Shown here piece after piece: positions 53,788 to 63,386 of a stretch of 64,000 nt of DNA; position 1 is the stretch's first letter, and each line of letters begins with the position of its first letter. Position numbers and translations under genes: made by a program. Source of the stretch: Pseudomonas sp. L5B5 (GTDB taxonomy: Bacteria > Pseudomonadota > Gammaproteobacteria > Pseudomonadales > Pseudomonadaceae); assembly GCF_020520285.1 (NCBI RefSeq), contig NZ_CP084742.1, forward strand, positions 2,604,001-2,668,000. Reading direction: 5' to 3'. Under the pieces are notes generated by a model. The model had not been told where the DNA came from. It saw nothing but the letters and a program-made list of their open reading frames with translations, and made no database searches.

Positions 53788-56079
53788 ATGAAGAAGCTGT
53801 GTTTGCTGGGGCTGCTGGTCAGCCTGGCCAGTCACCCTGTATTGGCCGAGTCTGCCCCGGTCCCCTTGGAAAACAAGGAAGCCTTTATCACCGATCTGCT
53901 CAAGCGCATGACCCTGGAAGAAAAGATCGGCCAGTTGCGGCTGATCAGCATCGGCCCGGAAATGCCCCGGGAGCTGATTCGCAAGGAGATCGCCGCCGGC
54001 AACATCGGCGCCACGTTCAACTCCATCTCCCGCCCGGAAAACCGGCCGATGCAGGACGCGGCCATGCGCAGCCGGCTGAAGATCCCGATGTTCTTCGCCT
54101 ATGACGTGATCCACGGCCACCGGACCATCTTCCCCATCAGCCTGGCCCTGGCCTCCAGCTGGGACATGGACGCCATCGGCCGCTCCGGACGCATCGCCGC
54201 CCAGGAAGCCAGCGCCGACAGCCTGGACATCACCTTCGCACCGATGGTCGACATCTCCCGCGACGCACGCTGGGGTCGAACCTCCGAGGGCTTCGGCGAA
54301 GACACCTACCTGGTCTCGCGCATCGCCAAGGTCATGGTCAAGGCCTACCAGGGCCAGAGCCCGGCTGCGCCCGACAGCATCATGGCCAGCGTCAAGCACT
54401 TCGCCCTGTACGGCGCCGTGGAGGGCGGTCGCGACTACAACATCGTCGACATGAGCCCGGTGAAGATGTACCAGGACTACCTGCCGCCCTATCGCGCGGC
54501 GATCGACGCCGGTGCCGGCGGGGTAATGGTGGCGCTGAACTCGATCAACGGCGTGCCCGCCACCTCCAACACCTGGCTGATGAACGACCTGTTGCGCAAG
54601 GACTGGGGCTTCAAGGGCCTGGCCGTCAGTGACCATGGCGCAATCATCGAGCTGATCCGCCACGGTGTCGCCAAGGACGGGCGCGAAGCCGCCAAGCTGG
54701 CGATCAAGGCCGGCATCGACATGAGCATGAACGACTCGCTGTACGGCAAGGAGCTGCCGGGGCTGCTCAAGTCCGGCGAGATCGAGCAGAAGGACATCGA
54801 CAACGCCGTGCGTGAAGTGCTGGGCGCCAAGTACGACATGGGCCTGTTCAAGGACCCGTACCTGCGCATCGGCAAGGCCGAGGACGATCCGGCCGACACC
54901 AACGCCGAAAGCCGGCTGCACCGCAGCGATGCCCGGGATATCGCGCGGCGCAGCCTGGTCCTGCTGAAGAACCACAACGACACCCTGCCGCTGAAGAAGA
55001 CCGCGAAGATTGCCGTGGTCGGCCCGCTGGCCAAGGCGCCGATCGACATGATGGGCAGCTGGGCCGCCGCTGGCGTGCCGGCGCAATCGGTGACCCTCTA
55101 CGACGGCATGCGCAATGTGCTGGGAGACAAGGCCCAACTGGTGTACGCCCGGGGTTCCAACATCACCGCCGACAAGAAGGTGGTGGATTACCTGAACTTC
55201 CTCAACTTCGATGCCCCGGAAGTGGTGGACGACCCGCGTCCGGCCCAGCAGATGATCGACGAGGCCGTGAAGGCCGCCCAGGCCTCGGACGTGATCGTTG
55301 CCGCCGTGGGTGAATCGCGGGGCATGTCCCACGAGTCCTCGAGCCGTACCGAGCTGAACATCCCTGCCAGCCAGCGCGACCTGATCAAGGCCCTCAAGGC
55401 CACCGGCAAGCCCCTGGTACTGGTACTGATGAATGGCCGGCCACTGACCCTGCTGGAGGAAAACCAGCAGGCCGACGCGATCCTGGAAACCTGGTTCAGC
55501 GGTACCGAGGGTGGCAACGCCATCGCCGACGTGCTGTTCGGCGACTACAACCCTTCGGGCAAGTTGCCGATCACCTTCCCCCGCTCGGTGGGCCAGATCC
55601 CGACCTACTACAACCACCTGACCATCGGCCGGCCGTTCACCCCGGGCAAGCCGGGCAACTACACCTCGCAGTACTTCGACGACACCACAGGACCGCTGTT
55701 CCCGTTCGGCTACGGCCTGAGCTACACCAGCTTCAGCCTGTCGGGCATGGCCCTGTCCTCCACTACCCTGCACAAGGGCGGCAAGCTGCAAGCCAGCGTG
55801 ACGTTGAAGAACACCGGCAAGCGCGACGGCGAGACCGTGGTGCAGTTGTACATCCAGGACGTGGCCGGCTCGATGATCCGCCCGATCAAGGAGCTGAAGA
55901 ACTTCCAGAAGGTCATGCTCAAGGCCGGTGAAGAGAAAGCCATTCACTTCACCATCACCGAGGACGACCTGAAGTTCTACAACGCCCAGCTCAAGTACGC
56001 CGCCGAACCCGGCGACTTCAACGTGCAGATCGGCCTGGACTCCCAGGACGTCGAGCAACAGAGCTTCGAACTGCTCTGA
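53788..56079 (+). CDS. bglX: periplasmic beta-glucosidase (GH3), BglX
   Basis: A 763-aa GH3 enzyme, length as in E. coli BglX. Signal peptide (~1-21, VLAESA). N-domain TIM barrel with the nucleophile Asp in GLAVSDHGAI, then VKHFALYG. The C-domain ends with a fibronectin-III-like domain (LQASVTLKNTGKRDGETVVQLYIQD). It hydrolyses beta-glucosides, including those of cell-wall or plant origin, in the periplasm. ATG 53788 gives the signal peptide; the longer frame from 53656 crosses the MITE. Confidence 0.95.
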   Translation: MKKLCLLGLLVSLASHPVLAESAPVPLENKEAFITDLLKRMTLEEKIGQLRLISIGPEMPRELIRKEIAAGNIGATFNSISRPENRPMQDAAMRSRLKIPMFFAYDVIHGHRTIFPISLALASSWDMDAIGRSGRIAAQEASADSLDITFAPMVDISRDARWGRTSEGFGEDTYLVSRIAKVMVKAYQGQSPAAPDSIMASVKHFALYGAVEGGRDYNIVDMSPVKMYQDYLPPYRAAIDAGAGGVMVALNSINGVPATSNTWLMNDLLRKDWGFKGLAVSDHGAIIELIRHGVAKDGREAAKLAIKAGIDMSMNDSLYGKELPGLLKSGEIEQKDIDNAVREVLGAKYDMGLFKDPYLRIGKAEDDPADTNAESRLHRSDARDIARRSLVLLKNHNDTLPLKKTAKIAVVGPLAKAPIDMMGSWAAAGVPAQSVTLYDGMRNVLGDKAQLVYARGSNITADKKVVDYLNFLNFDAPEVVDDPRPAQQMIDEAVKAAQASDVIVAAVGESRGMSHESSSRTELNIPASQRDLIKALKATGKPLVLVLMNGRPLTLLEENQQADAILETWFSGTEGGNAIADVLFGDYNPSGKLPITFPRSVGQIPTYYNHLTIGRPFTPGKPGNYTSQYFDDTTGPLFPFGYGLSYTSFSLSGMALSSTTLHKGGKLQASVTLKNTGKRDGETVVQLYIQDVAGSMIRPIKELKNFQKVMLKAGEEKAIHFTITEDDLKFYNAQLKYAAEPGDFNVQIGLDSQDVEQQSFELL

Positions 56080-56090
56080 TCCCCCGCACC

Positions 56091-56115
56091 GGCTGGCGCA
56101 TGACCTGCGCCGGCC
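56091..56115 (+). terminator. hairpin after bglX
   Basis: GGCTGGCGCA and TGCGCCGGCC form a 10-bp stem with one G-U pair and a 5-nt loop, 12 bp past the stop. No T-run. The adjoining REP doublet may add to termination. Confidence 0.45.
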
Positions 56116-56168
56116 GGCTGCCTCTGCAATGTCTAGAATCTCTGCACGTCCACAACCCCTGCAATTTC

Positions 56169-56304
56169 TGTAGCCGCTCCCGAGCCTGCGAGGCTGCGCA
56201 AAGGTCCGCAGGTCCTTGCTTGTCGATCTCCCGCCAAACCTCCATCGGACTCACGACCGCCGCGACCGCTTCGCGCTCGTGCGCAGCCTGCGGCAGCGGT
56301 TACA
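56169..56304. repeat. REPIN-like inverted REP doublet
   Basis: Starts TGTAGCCGCTCCCGAGCC and ends GGCAGCGGTTACA with inverted REP cores. It is near-homologous to the 47.3-kb element in its left half (GAGGCTGCGCAAAGGTCCGCAGG) but diverged in the middle. Between two convergent genes. Confidence 0.85.
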
Positions 56305-56327
56305 GCCAGCCGTATCAGGCGTGACGG

Positions 56328-57485
56328 TCAGCCACGCCGATCCAGCAGGTTGACCACCAGGCGATCGACCCATCCCCAGATCCGCTGCTTGATCCGGCGC
56401 CACAAGGGCCGGTTGCGCCACACCGCCAGGCTGACCTCCTCGCTCTGGGCGAAGTCCGCCTCGAAGCTCGCCGTCACCGCGGCGGTCAGCGCCGGGTCCA
56501 GGGCCTCCAGGTTGGCTTCCAGGTTGAAGCGCAGGTTCCAGTGGTCGAAATTGCACGAGCCGACGCTCACCCAATCGTCCACCAACACCATCTTCAGGTG
56601 CAGGAAACACGGCTGGTACTCGAAGATCCGTACCCCGGCCTTGAGCAGGCGCGGGTAGTAACGGTGCCCGGCGTAACGCACCGCCGGGTGATCGGTACGC
56701 GGTCCGGTCAGCAGCAGGCGCACGTCCAGGCCCCGGGCTGCGGCCTTGCGCAGCGAGCGACGCACCGACCAGGTGGGCAGAAAGTATGGCGTGGCCAGCC
56801 AGACACGTCGCTGGCCACTGTGCAGTGCCCGGATCAGCGAATGCAGGATGTCACGGTGCTGGCGAGCATCGGCATAGGCCACCCGGCCCATGCCCTCGCC
56901 GGTGTCAGGCAGGCGCGGCACCCGTTGCAGGCCAAAGTCGGCGCTGGGTTTCCAGGCGCCGCGATAGAGGTTGGCGTCCCACTGGCGATCGAACAGTACC
57001 TGCCAGTCAGCCACCATCGGGCCGCTGATCTGCACCATGACCTCGTGCCAGTCGCAACTGTTGCGTTCCGGCAGCCAGAATTCGTCGGTGACCCCGGTAC
57101 CGCCCACTACCGCCAGGGAATGGTCCACCAGCAGCAGCTTGCGATGGTCGCGATACAGGTTGAGAAAGCCCTGGCGCCATCGAAGGCGGTTGTAGAAGCG
57201 CAGCTCGACGCCGGCCTCGGTCAGGCTGCGGCGCAGGGCCTGGGTGAAGGCCAGGCTGCCGTAGTCGTCGAACAGGCAGCGCACCCGCACGCCACGCTCG
57301 GCAGCCTGGACGAGGGCCTGGACCATGGCTTGCGCGCAGGATCCGGCTTCCACCAGGTACAGCTCCAGTTCTACCTGCTGCTGGGCGCGGGCGATGGCCA
57401 CCAGCATGCGTGGGAAGAACGCCGGGCCGTCGATCAGCAGTTCGAAGCGGTTGCCTTCGCGCCAGGGGAAAACCGCTCCGCGCAT
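56328..57485 (-). CDS. clsB: phospholipase-D family cardiolipin synthase (ClsB-like)
   Basis: A 385-aa protein with two HKD motifs: HRKLLLVDHSLAVVGGTGVTDEFW (His-x-Lys-x4-Asp, ~115-140) and HLKMVLVDDWVSVGSCNFDHW (~300-320). ClsB-type enzymes make cardiolipin or phosphatidylglycerol at the inner membrane; a PLD-like nuclease is excluded by length and motif spacing. Its ATG is one base past the stop of the YceI gene, so both are co-translated. Confidence 0.85.
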   Translation of the reverse strand: MRGAVFPWREGNRFELLIDGPAFFPRMLVAIARAQQQVELELYLVEAGSCAQAMVQALVQAAERGVRVRCLFDDYGSLAFTQALRRSLTEAGVELRFYNRLRWRQGFLNLYRDHRKLLLVDHSLAVVGGTGVTDEFWLPERNSCDWHEVMVQISGPMVADWQVLFDRQWDANLYRGAWKPSADFGLQRVPRLPDTGEGMGRVAYADARQHRDILHSLIRALHSGQRRVWLATPYFLPTWSVRRSLRKAAARGLDVRLLLTGPRTDHPAVRYAGHRYYPRLLKAGVRIFEYQPCFLHLKMVLVDDWVSVGSCNFDHWNLRFNLEANLEALDPALTAAVTASFEADFAQSEEVSLAVWRNRPLWRRIKQRIWGWVDRLVVNLLDRRG

Positions 57486-57486
57486 T

Positions 57487-58068
57487 TCAACGCGCCGTGA
57501 AGATCAGCACCGCACCCACCGGCACCGAAAAACTGATGGCCGAAAGCCCAGCGGCCTTGCGCAGGCTGTCGAGGCCAGGCGCCAGGTTGAAGTCTTCGGC
57601 ATTGAGGACCAGGGGTTCGAGGGTCACTACCTGGAAACGTCGCTCGTCCAGGCGCGTAGCCAGCAACTCGGCGTTATAGGTGTGCTCCTGGCCATGCAGG
57701 TTCACCGTGACCGGCAGCAATAGCTCGATCTGCGCACCATTGGCCAGGTCGTTGATCGGTCGCAGATTGATCTGCGCGCTGATCTGGGCCTCGGCAAACT
57801 GCTGGACCTGGAACAGGTCCTGGCGCATGCGTTCATCGCGCAGGGGAATGCCGCTGCTGACCGAGTCGAGTTCGATCTGCAACTGAGCCAGGCCCTTGCC
57901 ATCGACCTTGCCGTGCAGCACCAGAAAACGCTGGACCTCGGCAATGCTGGCATTCTTGGTGGTCACGAAGGACACGCGGGAGGATTCGTTGTCCAGGTAC
58001 CAGTTGGCCTGGGCCGGCAAGGCCAGCGCTGACAACAGGCCGAGAAGAAGGCGGATCGGAGTACGCAT
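57487..58068 (-). CDS. YceI family periplasmic protein
   Basis: A 193-aa lipocalin-like protein with a signal peptide (MRTPIRLLLGLLSALALPAQA-NW) and YceI signatures (WYLDNESSRVSFVTTKNASIAEVQRF..., HGKVDGKG, EHTYNAELL). YceI proteins bind isoprenoid lipids or alkanes in the periplasm. ATG 58068 has GGGAG 8 bp upstream; the long frame to 58623 crosses a non-coding gap. First of a pair with the PLD-type synthase. Confidence 0.9.
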   Translation of the reverse strand: MRTPIRLLLGLLSALALPAQANWYLDNESSRVSFVTTKNASIAEVQRFLVLHGKVDGKGLAQLQIELDSVSSGIPLRDERMRQDLFQVQQFAEAQISAQINLRPINDLANGAQIELLLPVTVNLHGQEHTYNAELLATRLDERRFQVVTLEPLVLNAEDFNLAPGLDSLRKAAGLSAISFSVPVGAVLIFTAR

Positions 58069-58324
58069 GCAAGCTCCCGTGAACAGAAGGCGCCACCTTA
58101 ACCGGCTGCCCGAAGGCTGGCAAACCCCCAAGCCACCGGTTACCGGGGCCAGAAGCCATAGGTGTAGCCCAGATGGAACCGTTCGGAACGATGGCTGATG
58201 ATCCCAGCCGGCTCTTGGGAGCAGCCCCCACCGGGCTCGCCCCACGGTGGCCAAGCTCTGCTGTCCCAGCTGCCAGGGTTGCGGGTCTATGGTCGAAGCT
58301 GCATGGCAAAGGGCAATCGCTTCC

Positions 58325-58341
58325 CCTGGGTGGAACCCAGG
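58325..58341 (-). terminator. short hairpin after the IclR gene
   Basis: CCTGGGT-GGA-ACCCAGG, a perfect 7-bp stem with a 3-nt loop, 14 bp past the IclR stop on the minus strand. It contains GTGGAAC, one half of the palindrome at 63358. The rest of 58069-58324 shows no gene. Confidence 0.35.
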
Positions 58342-58355
58342 CGCAGGGGGTGGGC

Positions 58356-59129
58356 TCAGGCGAGGTTTTTCTGCAACTGGACAACGGTCTCGGCGAGCAA
58401 CCCCAGGTACTGGTGGCGCACCTGCTCGACACAGGACACGTCCTGGGGCCAATGCAGGGCGATGCTGCCGATCACCCGGCCGTCCACCAGCAACGGCAAG
58501 GCCACGGCGCGGATCAGGAACGGCAGGCGCATCGGGTATTCCCAGTAGCCTTCGGTGCGCTGGCCGCACCCCAGGTGCTGGAACTGCACGCACGGCAGCT
58601 GCCAGGCATCGATCGGCACGCACTCGCGCGCAGCCAGGCGCTGGACTTCTGCCCAGGGCAAGGCGCCAAGGCAGGCCTTGCCCATGGCCGAATGAAACAG
58701 GCTGGCATGCTGGCCGACCACCCGGCTGCTACTGCTCGGATAGCGCTTGCGCAACACCTCGGGCACCACGCTTTCCAGCACCTCCAGATGTTCGCCATCG
58801 AAACTCGACAGATCGCTCACCAGCCCAGTGCGGGCGCTCAGTTCCAGCAGCCAGGGGCCGGCACGCTCCGCCAGCTGGCGCTTGAAGCGTTGCCGGCTGT
58901 CACCGAACAGGCTGCGGGCACTCAGGCAGTAGCGCCGGTCGCTCAGACTGCGGTAGATCCAACCCTGCTCCAGCAAGGTCAGCAGCAGGCGCGATACCGT
59001 GGCCTTGGGCAGGCCGGTCAGGTAGTGCAATTCCTCCAGGCCCAGGGCCTGGTGCTGGCCCAGCAACTCGACAATGGCCAGGGCCCGCTCCACTGAACGC
59101 ACACTGCCGCCTTCTACCTTGCTGGCCAT
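58356..59129 (-). CDS. IclR-type transcriptional regulator
   Basis: A 257-aa regulator: N-terminal winged HTH (VERALAIVELLGQHQALGLEELHYLTGLPKATVSRLLLTL, ~12-52) and an effector GAF-like domain (~95-250, SVVPEVLRKRYPSSSSRVVGQHASLFHSAMGKACLGAL). Start ATG 59129. Last gene of a minus-strand set with amidase, MFS and amidohydrolase, which it probably controls. It lies 85 bp after the amidase stop, so it may have its own promoter. Confidence 0.92.
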   Translation of the reverse strand: MASKVEGGSVRSVERALAIVELLGQHQALGLEELHYLTGLPKATVSRLLLTLLEQGWIYRSLSDRRYCLSARSLFGDSRQRFKRQLAERAGPWLLELSARTGLVSDLSSFDGEHLEVLESVVPEVLRKRYPSSSSRVVGQHASLFHSAMGKACLGALPWAEVQRLAARECVPIDAWQLPCVQFQHLGCGQRTEGYWEYPMRLPFLIRAVALPLLVDGRVIGSIALHWPQDVSCVEQVRHQYLGLLAETVVQLQKNLA

Positions 59130-59214
59130 GGTCCGAACTCCCTGCCTCGAGGATGGGTGAGGTTTTTCCCAGCAAGATGCGGGCCCCTGGACCTTGTCTG
59201 TGACGCTTGCCTGA

Positions 59215-60678
59215 TTACCGGATATTGCCAGGAGGCCGCCGGCGAACCCACTGCGTGAGCTGTTCATGGGCATGGGCCAGTTGCAGCACGGCGTGGTCGG
59301 CCTGGGGCGGGCCGATGATCTGCATCCCCATGGGCAACCCCGCCAGGTTGAAACCCACCGGGATGCTGATGCTGGGCAGGCCAGCCAGGGTCGGACCGAT
59401 GACCACTTCCATCCAGCGATGGTAAGTGTCCATTTCCTGCCCACCGATCTGGCGTGGCCAGGCCTGCCGTGCATCGAAAGGGAACACCTGGGCGGTGGGC
59501 AGCAGCAGGAAATCGTAACGTTCGAACAGGCGCAGCAGGGCCCGGTACCAATCACTGCGACTCTGGCAGGCGCGATACACATCGTCGGCGCTGAGATGGG
59601 CCGCCCCCTCCACTTCCCAGCGGGCCTCGGGCTTGAGCCAGCGGCGCGTATCCGGATCGTTGTACAGCGATCCCAGGGAGCCCTGGATCAACCAGTGCCG
59701 GTGCACGAGCCAGCAATCCCAGAGCTGCGCCAGGGAGAACTCCGGCTGGCAACTGTCCACCTCGCAACCCAGGTCGAGGAAATCCGCCAGGGCCTTCTCG
59801 CACAGCGCCAGCACCCCGGGCTCCATGGCCAGGTAGCCGTTGTAGTCCCCCAGCCAGCCCAGGCGCAGCCCTCGCACATCGCGCTGCAACGGCGCGCCCA
59901 GCTGCGCCGGGTCCTCCTTGAGCGACAGGGGAACCCGGGGGTCATAGCCCGATTGGGTCGCCAGCAGTTGGGCGACGTCGGCCACGGTGCGCCCCATCGG
60001 TCCCTCGGTAGCCAGTTGCTGGACGAACAGTTCCGGCGCCGGGCCATGGGGCACCCGGCCCAGGGAGGGCCGCATGCCGAACACGTTGTTGAACGCCGCC
60101 GGGTTGCGCAGCGAGCCCATCATGTCGCTGCCATCGGCCACCGGCAGCATGCGCAGCGCCAGGGCCACCGCCGCCCCGCCGCTGCTGCCACCGGCGCTCA
60201 GGTTGTTGTCGTAGGCATTGCCGGTGGTGCCGAACAGCTGGTTGTAGGTGTGCGAGCCCAGGCCGAACTCCGGGACATTGCTCTTGCCAACGATCAGCGC
60301 CCCGCTGGCGCGTACTCGCGCCACGCTGATGGCGTCCTCCTGCGGCACCTGCGCGGCGAACAGTGGCGAGCCCAGGCTGGTGGCCAAGCCGGCGGTGGCG
60401 GCCAGGTCCTTGATCGCCTGGGGCATGCCGTGCATCCAGCCCAGGGATTGGCCCTGGGCCAGTTGCCGGTCACGCTCGTCGGCCTCCTCCAGCAGGCGTT
60501 CAGGCTCGCGCAGCGATACCAGGGCATTGGCCTGCGGATTCAAGCGCTCGATCTGCGCCAGGTAGGCCTGCATCACTTCCCGGCAGGACAGCTCGCGGTC
60601 ATGGATCGCGCGGGACAGCGCCAAGGCGTCGAGCTCGACGATCGAGTCTCCCGCCGAAGAATCATGGAGCTTGGTCAA
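59215..60678 (-). CDS. amidase (amidase-signature superfamily)
   Basis: A 487-aa amidase. The catalytic Lys is in MPQAIKDLAATAG, the cis-Ser/Ser region in SAGGSSGGAAVALAL and the nucleophile region in GSDMMGSLRNPAAF. The TTG at 60678 overlaps the MFS stop by four bases (TTGA) with GGGAGG 8 bp before it; no ATG lies nearby. Length is fuller than the amidase at 44.5 kb, and the two share only the family core. Substrate unknown, but linked to an importer and a carboxypeptidase-like M20 enzyme. Confidence 0.9.
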   Translation of the reverse strand: MTKLHDSSAGDSIVELDALALSRAIHDRELSCREVMQAYLAQIERLNPQANALVSLREPERLLEEADERDRQLAQGQSLGWMHGMPQAIKDLAATAGLATSLGSPLFAAQVPQEDAISVARVRASGALIVGKSNVPEFGLGSHTYNQLFGTTGNAYDNNLSAGGSSGGAAVALALRMLPVADGSDMMGSLRNPAAFNNVFGMRPSLGRVPHGPAPELFVQQLATEGPMGRTVADVAQLLATQSGYDPRVPLSLKEDPAQLGAPLQRDVRGLRLGWLGDYNGYLAMEPGVLALCEKALADFLDLGCEVDSCQPEFSLAQLWDCWLVHRHWLIQGSLGSLYNDPDTRRWLKPEARWEVEGAAHLSADDVYRACQSRSDWYRALLRLFERYDFLLLPTAQVFPFDARQAWPRQIGGQEMDTYHRWMEVVIGPTLAGLPSISIPVGFNLAGLPMGMQIIGPPQADHAVLQLAHAHEQLTQWVRRRPPGNIR

Positions 60679-61985
60679 GACGCACCTCCCAGGGGCAAGG
60701 GCGAAGGATTGTTCTGCTTGAGCGGATCGTGCAGGCAATAGATGGCCAGCAAGCTCAGCATCGATGTCGCCAGTACATAGAATGCGGGCGCCACGGGGGT
60801 GGCCAGGACCTTGCTCAGCCAGGTCACCACCAGCGGTGCGAAACCACCGAACAGCATCACGGCGACGTTATACGCCACCGACACGCCGGTCGAGCGCACC
60901 TCGATGGGAAACTGCTCGGCCAGGGCGGTGGGCGCGGGACCGAAGGAGCCGCCGATGGCACTGCACAGCAACAACTGCATCACCAGCAGGCGTTCGATGG
61001 ACGGCGCCGCCACCACCCAGGCATACAAGGGGTAGACCATGGCGAAGAACGCCAGGGTGAAGGCCATCAGCACCGGCCGTCGGCCATGACGATCCGACAG
61101 TGCCCCGGCCAGCGGGATGACCAGGGTCATCAGTGCCACCGCGAGCATCTGCACCAGCAGCACCTGGTCCAGGGGCAAGCCCAGGTTGTTGTGGGCGAAG
61201 GTCGGCATGTTCACCAGCAGCACATAGAACGATACGGTGCCGCCGCAGGCCAGGCCCATGGACACCAGGATCCCCCGGCGCTGATCGCGGACCACCTGCA
61301 GCAACCCCGGGCCGGCACCACGTATCTGCTTGCGAGCCTCGACGAAGGCTTGCGGCTCGTCCATGTACTTGCGGATCCACAAGCCCAGCGGACCGATCAG
61401 CAGGCCGATCACGAACGGCAGGCGCCACCCCCACTGTTCCAGGGCCTGGGGCGTGAAGAAGTGCGTCACCGCCGCGGCCATCGCCGCGCCGCTGAACACC
61501 GCCAGGCACTGCCCCACCAATTGCCAGGAACCATACAAGCCCTTGCGGTGGGGCGGTGCGCTCTCCACCAGGTAGGCCGTGGCGCTGGCATATTCCCCCC
61601 CGGTGGCGAAGCCCTGGAGCATGCGCGCCACCACGACCAGCAACGGCGCCCCGAGCCCGATGGCCGCGTAACCGGGGGTGAACACGATGATCGCAATGGC
61701 CAGGGTCATCAGCTGGATGATCAGCAGCATCGCCGCCTTGCGCCCCTTGCGGTCGGAATAGATGCCCAGCAGTACACCACCCACCGGACGCATGAAAAAA
61801 CCCACGCCAAAGGTGGCCAGGGCCATCAGCAACGAGGTGTATTCATCGCTGCCAGGGAAGAACTGGCGGGCGATGAAACTGGCGAGAAAGCCATAGATGA
61901 TGAAGTCATACCATTCCAGGGCATTGCCGATGACGGCGGCAACCACCTGCCGGGTCTTGGAAACAGCGGGCGTCGAGTCGCTCAT
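60675..61985 (-). CDS. MHS-type MFS importer
   Basis: A 436-aa transporter of the metabolite:proton symporter group, about 12 spans. The start region NALEWYDFIIYGFLA, motif A YSDRKGRKAAM and ARMLQGFATGGEYASA are characteristic. Members import organic acids such as alpha-ketoglutarate, shikimate or proline/betaine. ATG 61985. It lies 102 bp after the M20 gene and overlaps the amidase. Confidence 0.93.
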   Translation of the reverse strand: MSDSTPAVSKTRQVVAAVIGNALEWYDFIIYGFLASFIARQFFPGSDEYTSLLMALATFGVGFFMRPVGGVLLGIYSDRKGRKAAMLLIIQLMTLAIAIIVFTPGYAAIGLGAPLLVVVARMLQGFATGGEYASATAYLVESAPPHRKGLYGSWQLVGQCLAVFSGAAMAAAVTHFFTPQALEQWGWRLPFVIGLLIGPLGLWIRKYMDEPQAFVEARKQIRGAGPGLLQVVRDQRRGILVSMGLACGGTVSFYVLLVNMPTFAHNNLGLPLDQVLLVQMLAVALMTLVIPLAGALSDRHGRRPVLMAFTLAFFAMVYPLYAWVVAAPSIERLLVMQLLLCSAIGGSFGPAPTALAEQFPIEVRSTGVSVAYNVAVMLFGGFAPLVVTWLSKVLATPVAPAFYVLATSMLSLLAIYCLHDPLKQNNPSPLPLGGAS

Positions 61986-62087
61986 GAAAGGCTCCACACG
62001 GACTTTTGAGCCTTCTTGCGGGCTCGTTGAAGTGCCGGGCACAGGCAAGGGCGCCCGGGGAACTGGCAAATGCAGGAAGAACGACGG

Positions 62088-63263
62088 TCAGAGCGGCTTG
62101 AGCCAGCTTTCCACCAGGGCTCCCCAGTAGGCCGCGCCGGTGAGCAGGATGTCGTCGTTGAAGTCATAGGCCGGGTTATGCACCATCGGCTGCCCTATAC
62201 CGTTGCCAATGAACAGGTAGCTACCGGGGCAGCGTTGCAGCATCCAGCCGAAGTCCTCGCTGCCCATCAGCTTGGGCGTATTGCCGTCCACCGCGTCCGC
62301 GCCCACCAGTTCGACGGCCACCTGCCGGGCGAACTCGGTCTCGGCCGGGCTGTTGACCAGCACCGGATACGCCGGGCGATGGAGGATGCTGGCGGTGCAG
62401 CCGAAGCTTTCGGCCTGGGTCTGGATGATCGCCCTGACCCGCTCCAGTACCTGCGAGCGCACCGGAGCATCGAGGGCCCGCAGGCTCAGGCGCAACAGGG
62501 CCTGTTGGGGAATCACGTTGGCGGCCTCGCCCGCCTGCAGGGCGCCAACGGTGACCACGGCCGCCTGCTGGGCATCGATATTGCGCGCGACCACTGTCTG
62601 CAAGGCCATGACCATGCTCGCCGCGGCGACCAGCGGGTCCACTGCCAGGTGTGGCATGGAGCCGTGACCGCCAATGCCTTCGACCACCACTTCGAGCAGA
62701 TCCTGGGAGGCCATCATCGGCCCCTGGCGAAACCCCAGGTGCCCGGCCGGCAACCCTGGCATGTTGTGCAGGCCGAACAGGGCATCACAGGGAAAACGCT
62801 CCAGCAGGCCGTCGGCAAGCATGGCCTCGGCGCCACCTTGGCCCTCCTCCGCCGGCTGGAAGATCAGGTTCAGGGTGCCGTCGAACTGCCGGGTGGCCGC
62901 CAGGTAGCGGGCAGCACCCAGCAGGATGGTGGTGTGGCCATCATGGCCACAGGCGTGCATGCACCCGGGGTGGCGGCTGCTGTAGGGCGTCTCGCCGGTC
63001 TCGACGATCGGCAGGGCGTCCATGTCCGCCCGCAGGCCCAGGGTGCGCGGGCTGCCGCCATTGCGCAGGACGCCCACGACCCCGGTACAGCCGATGCCCC
63101 GGTGCACCTCGAACCCCCAGTCTTCGAGACAGTTGGCAACCAGTGCCGCCGTGCGATTTTCCTGGAATCCCAGTTCGGGATGGGCATGGATGTCCTGGCG
63201 AATCGCCCGCAAGTCGCCGGCGACGTCGTCGAGCCAGGCGAGGATGTGCTGGTGTCGAGTCAT
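62088..63263 (-). CDS. M20 amidohydrolase (hippurate/N-acyl amino acid hydrolase type)
   Basis: A 391-aa zinc amidohydrolase: HAHPELGFQE near the N-terminus, CMHACGHDGHTT (Cys/His metal site), QPAEEGQGGAEAM (Glu), GLHNMPGLPAG (His) and GSEDFGWM. This is the hippurate/IAA-amino-acid hydrolase subgroup, which cuts N-acyl amino acids. First gene of the operon; a strong palindrome lies 95 bp upstream (63358). Working with the amidase and MFS, it suggests use of an amide-linked nutrient. Confidence 0.92.
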   Translation of the reverse strand: MTRHQHILAWLDDVAGDLRAIRQDIHAHPELGFQENRTAALVANCLEDWGFEVHRGIGCTGVVGVLRNGGSPRTLGLRADMDALPIVETGETPYSSRHPGCMHACGHDGHTTILLGAARYLAATRQFDGTLNLIFQPAEEGQGGAEAMLADGLLERFPCDALFGLHNMPGLPAGHLGFRQGPMMASQDLLEVVVEGIGGHGSMPHLAVDPLVAAASMVMALQTVVARNIDAQQAAVVTVGALQAGEAANVIPQQALLRLSLRALDAPVRSQVLERVRAIIQTQAESFGCTASILHRPAYPVLVNSPAETEFARQVAVELVGADAVDGNTPKLMGSEDFGWMLQRCPGSYLFIGNGIGQPMVHNPAYDFNDDILLTGAAYWGALVESWLKPL

Positions 63264-63357
63264 GGTGTCTGTCCTCCGAGCCGGGTGGGTTCCCGTTCTT
63301 GTTGTGCACGGTTCGCAGGTAGCTAACCGCGAGCCGGCGCGGGGGACAATCGAATGT

Positions 63358-63374
63358 GGTTCCACTGGGTGGAA
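63358..63374. promoter_or_regulatory. palindromic operator candidate for the IclR regulator
   Basis: GTTCCAC-TGG-GTGGAAC is a perfect 17-bp inverted repeat in the 123-bp gap before the amidohydrolase operon. IclR-family sites are often inverted repeats of this size. The IclR gene is the last gene of the same operon. Confidence 0.45.
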
Positions 63375-63386
63375 CAGCTGGCGGAC

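Noticed and set aside
53752..56058. A 768-codon minus-strand open frame over bglX
   Set aside because: Composition is shadow-like (V, H, G, Q and D repeats) and it lies fully opposite a complete GH3 enzyme.
58149..58260. A minus-strand tail reading ...RFHLGYTYGFWPR, like the end of an outer-membrane protein
   Set aside because: Only about a dozen residues look right; upstream residues are unconvincing, there is no start, and the region may be chance. Not annotated as a remnant.
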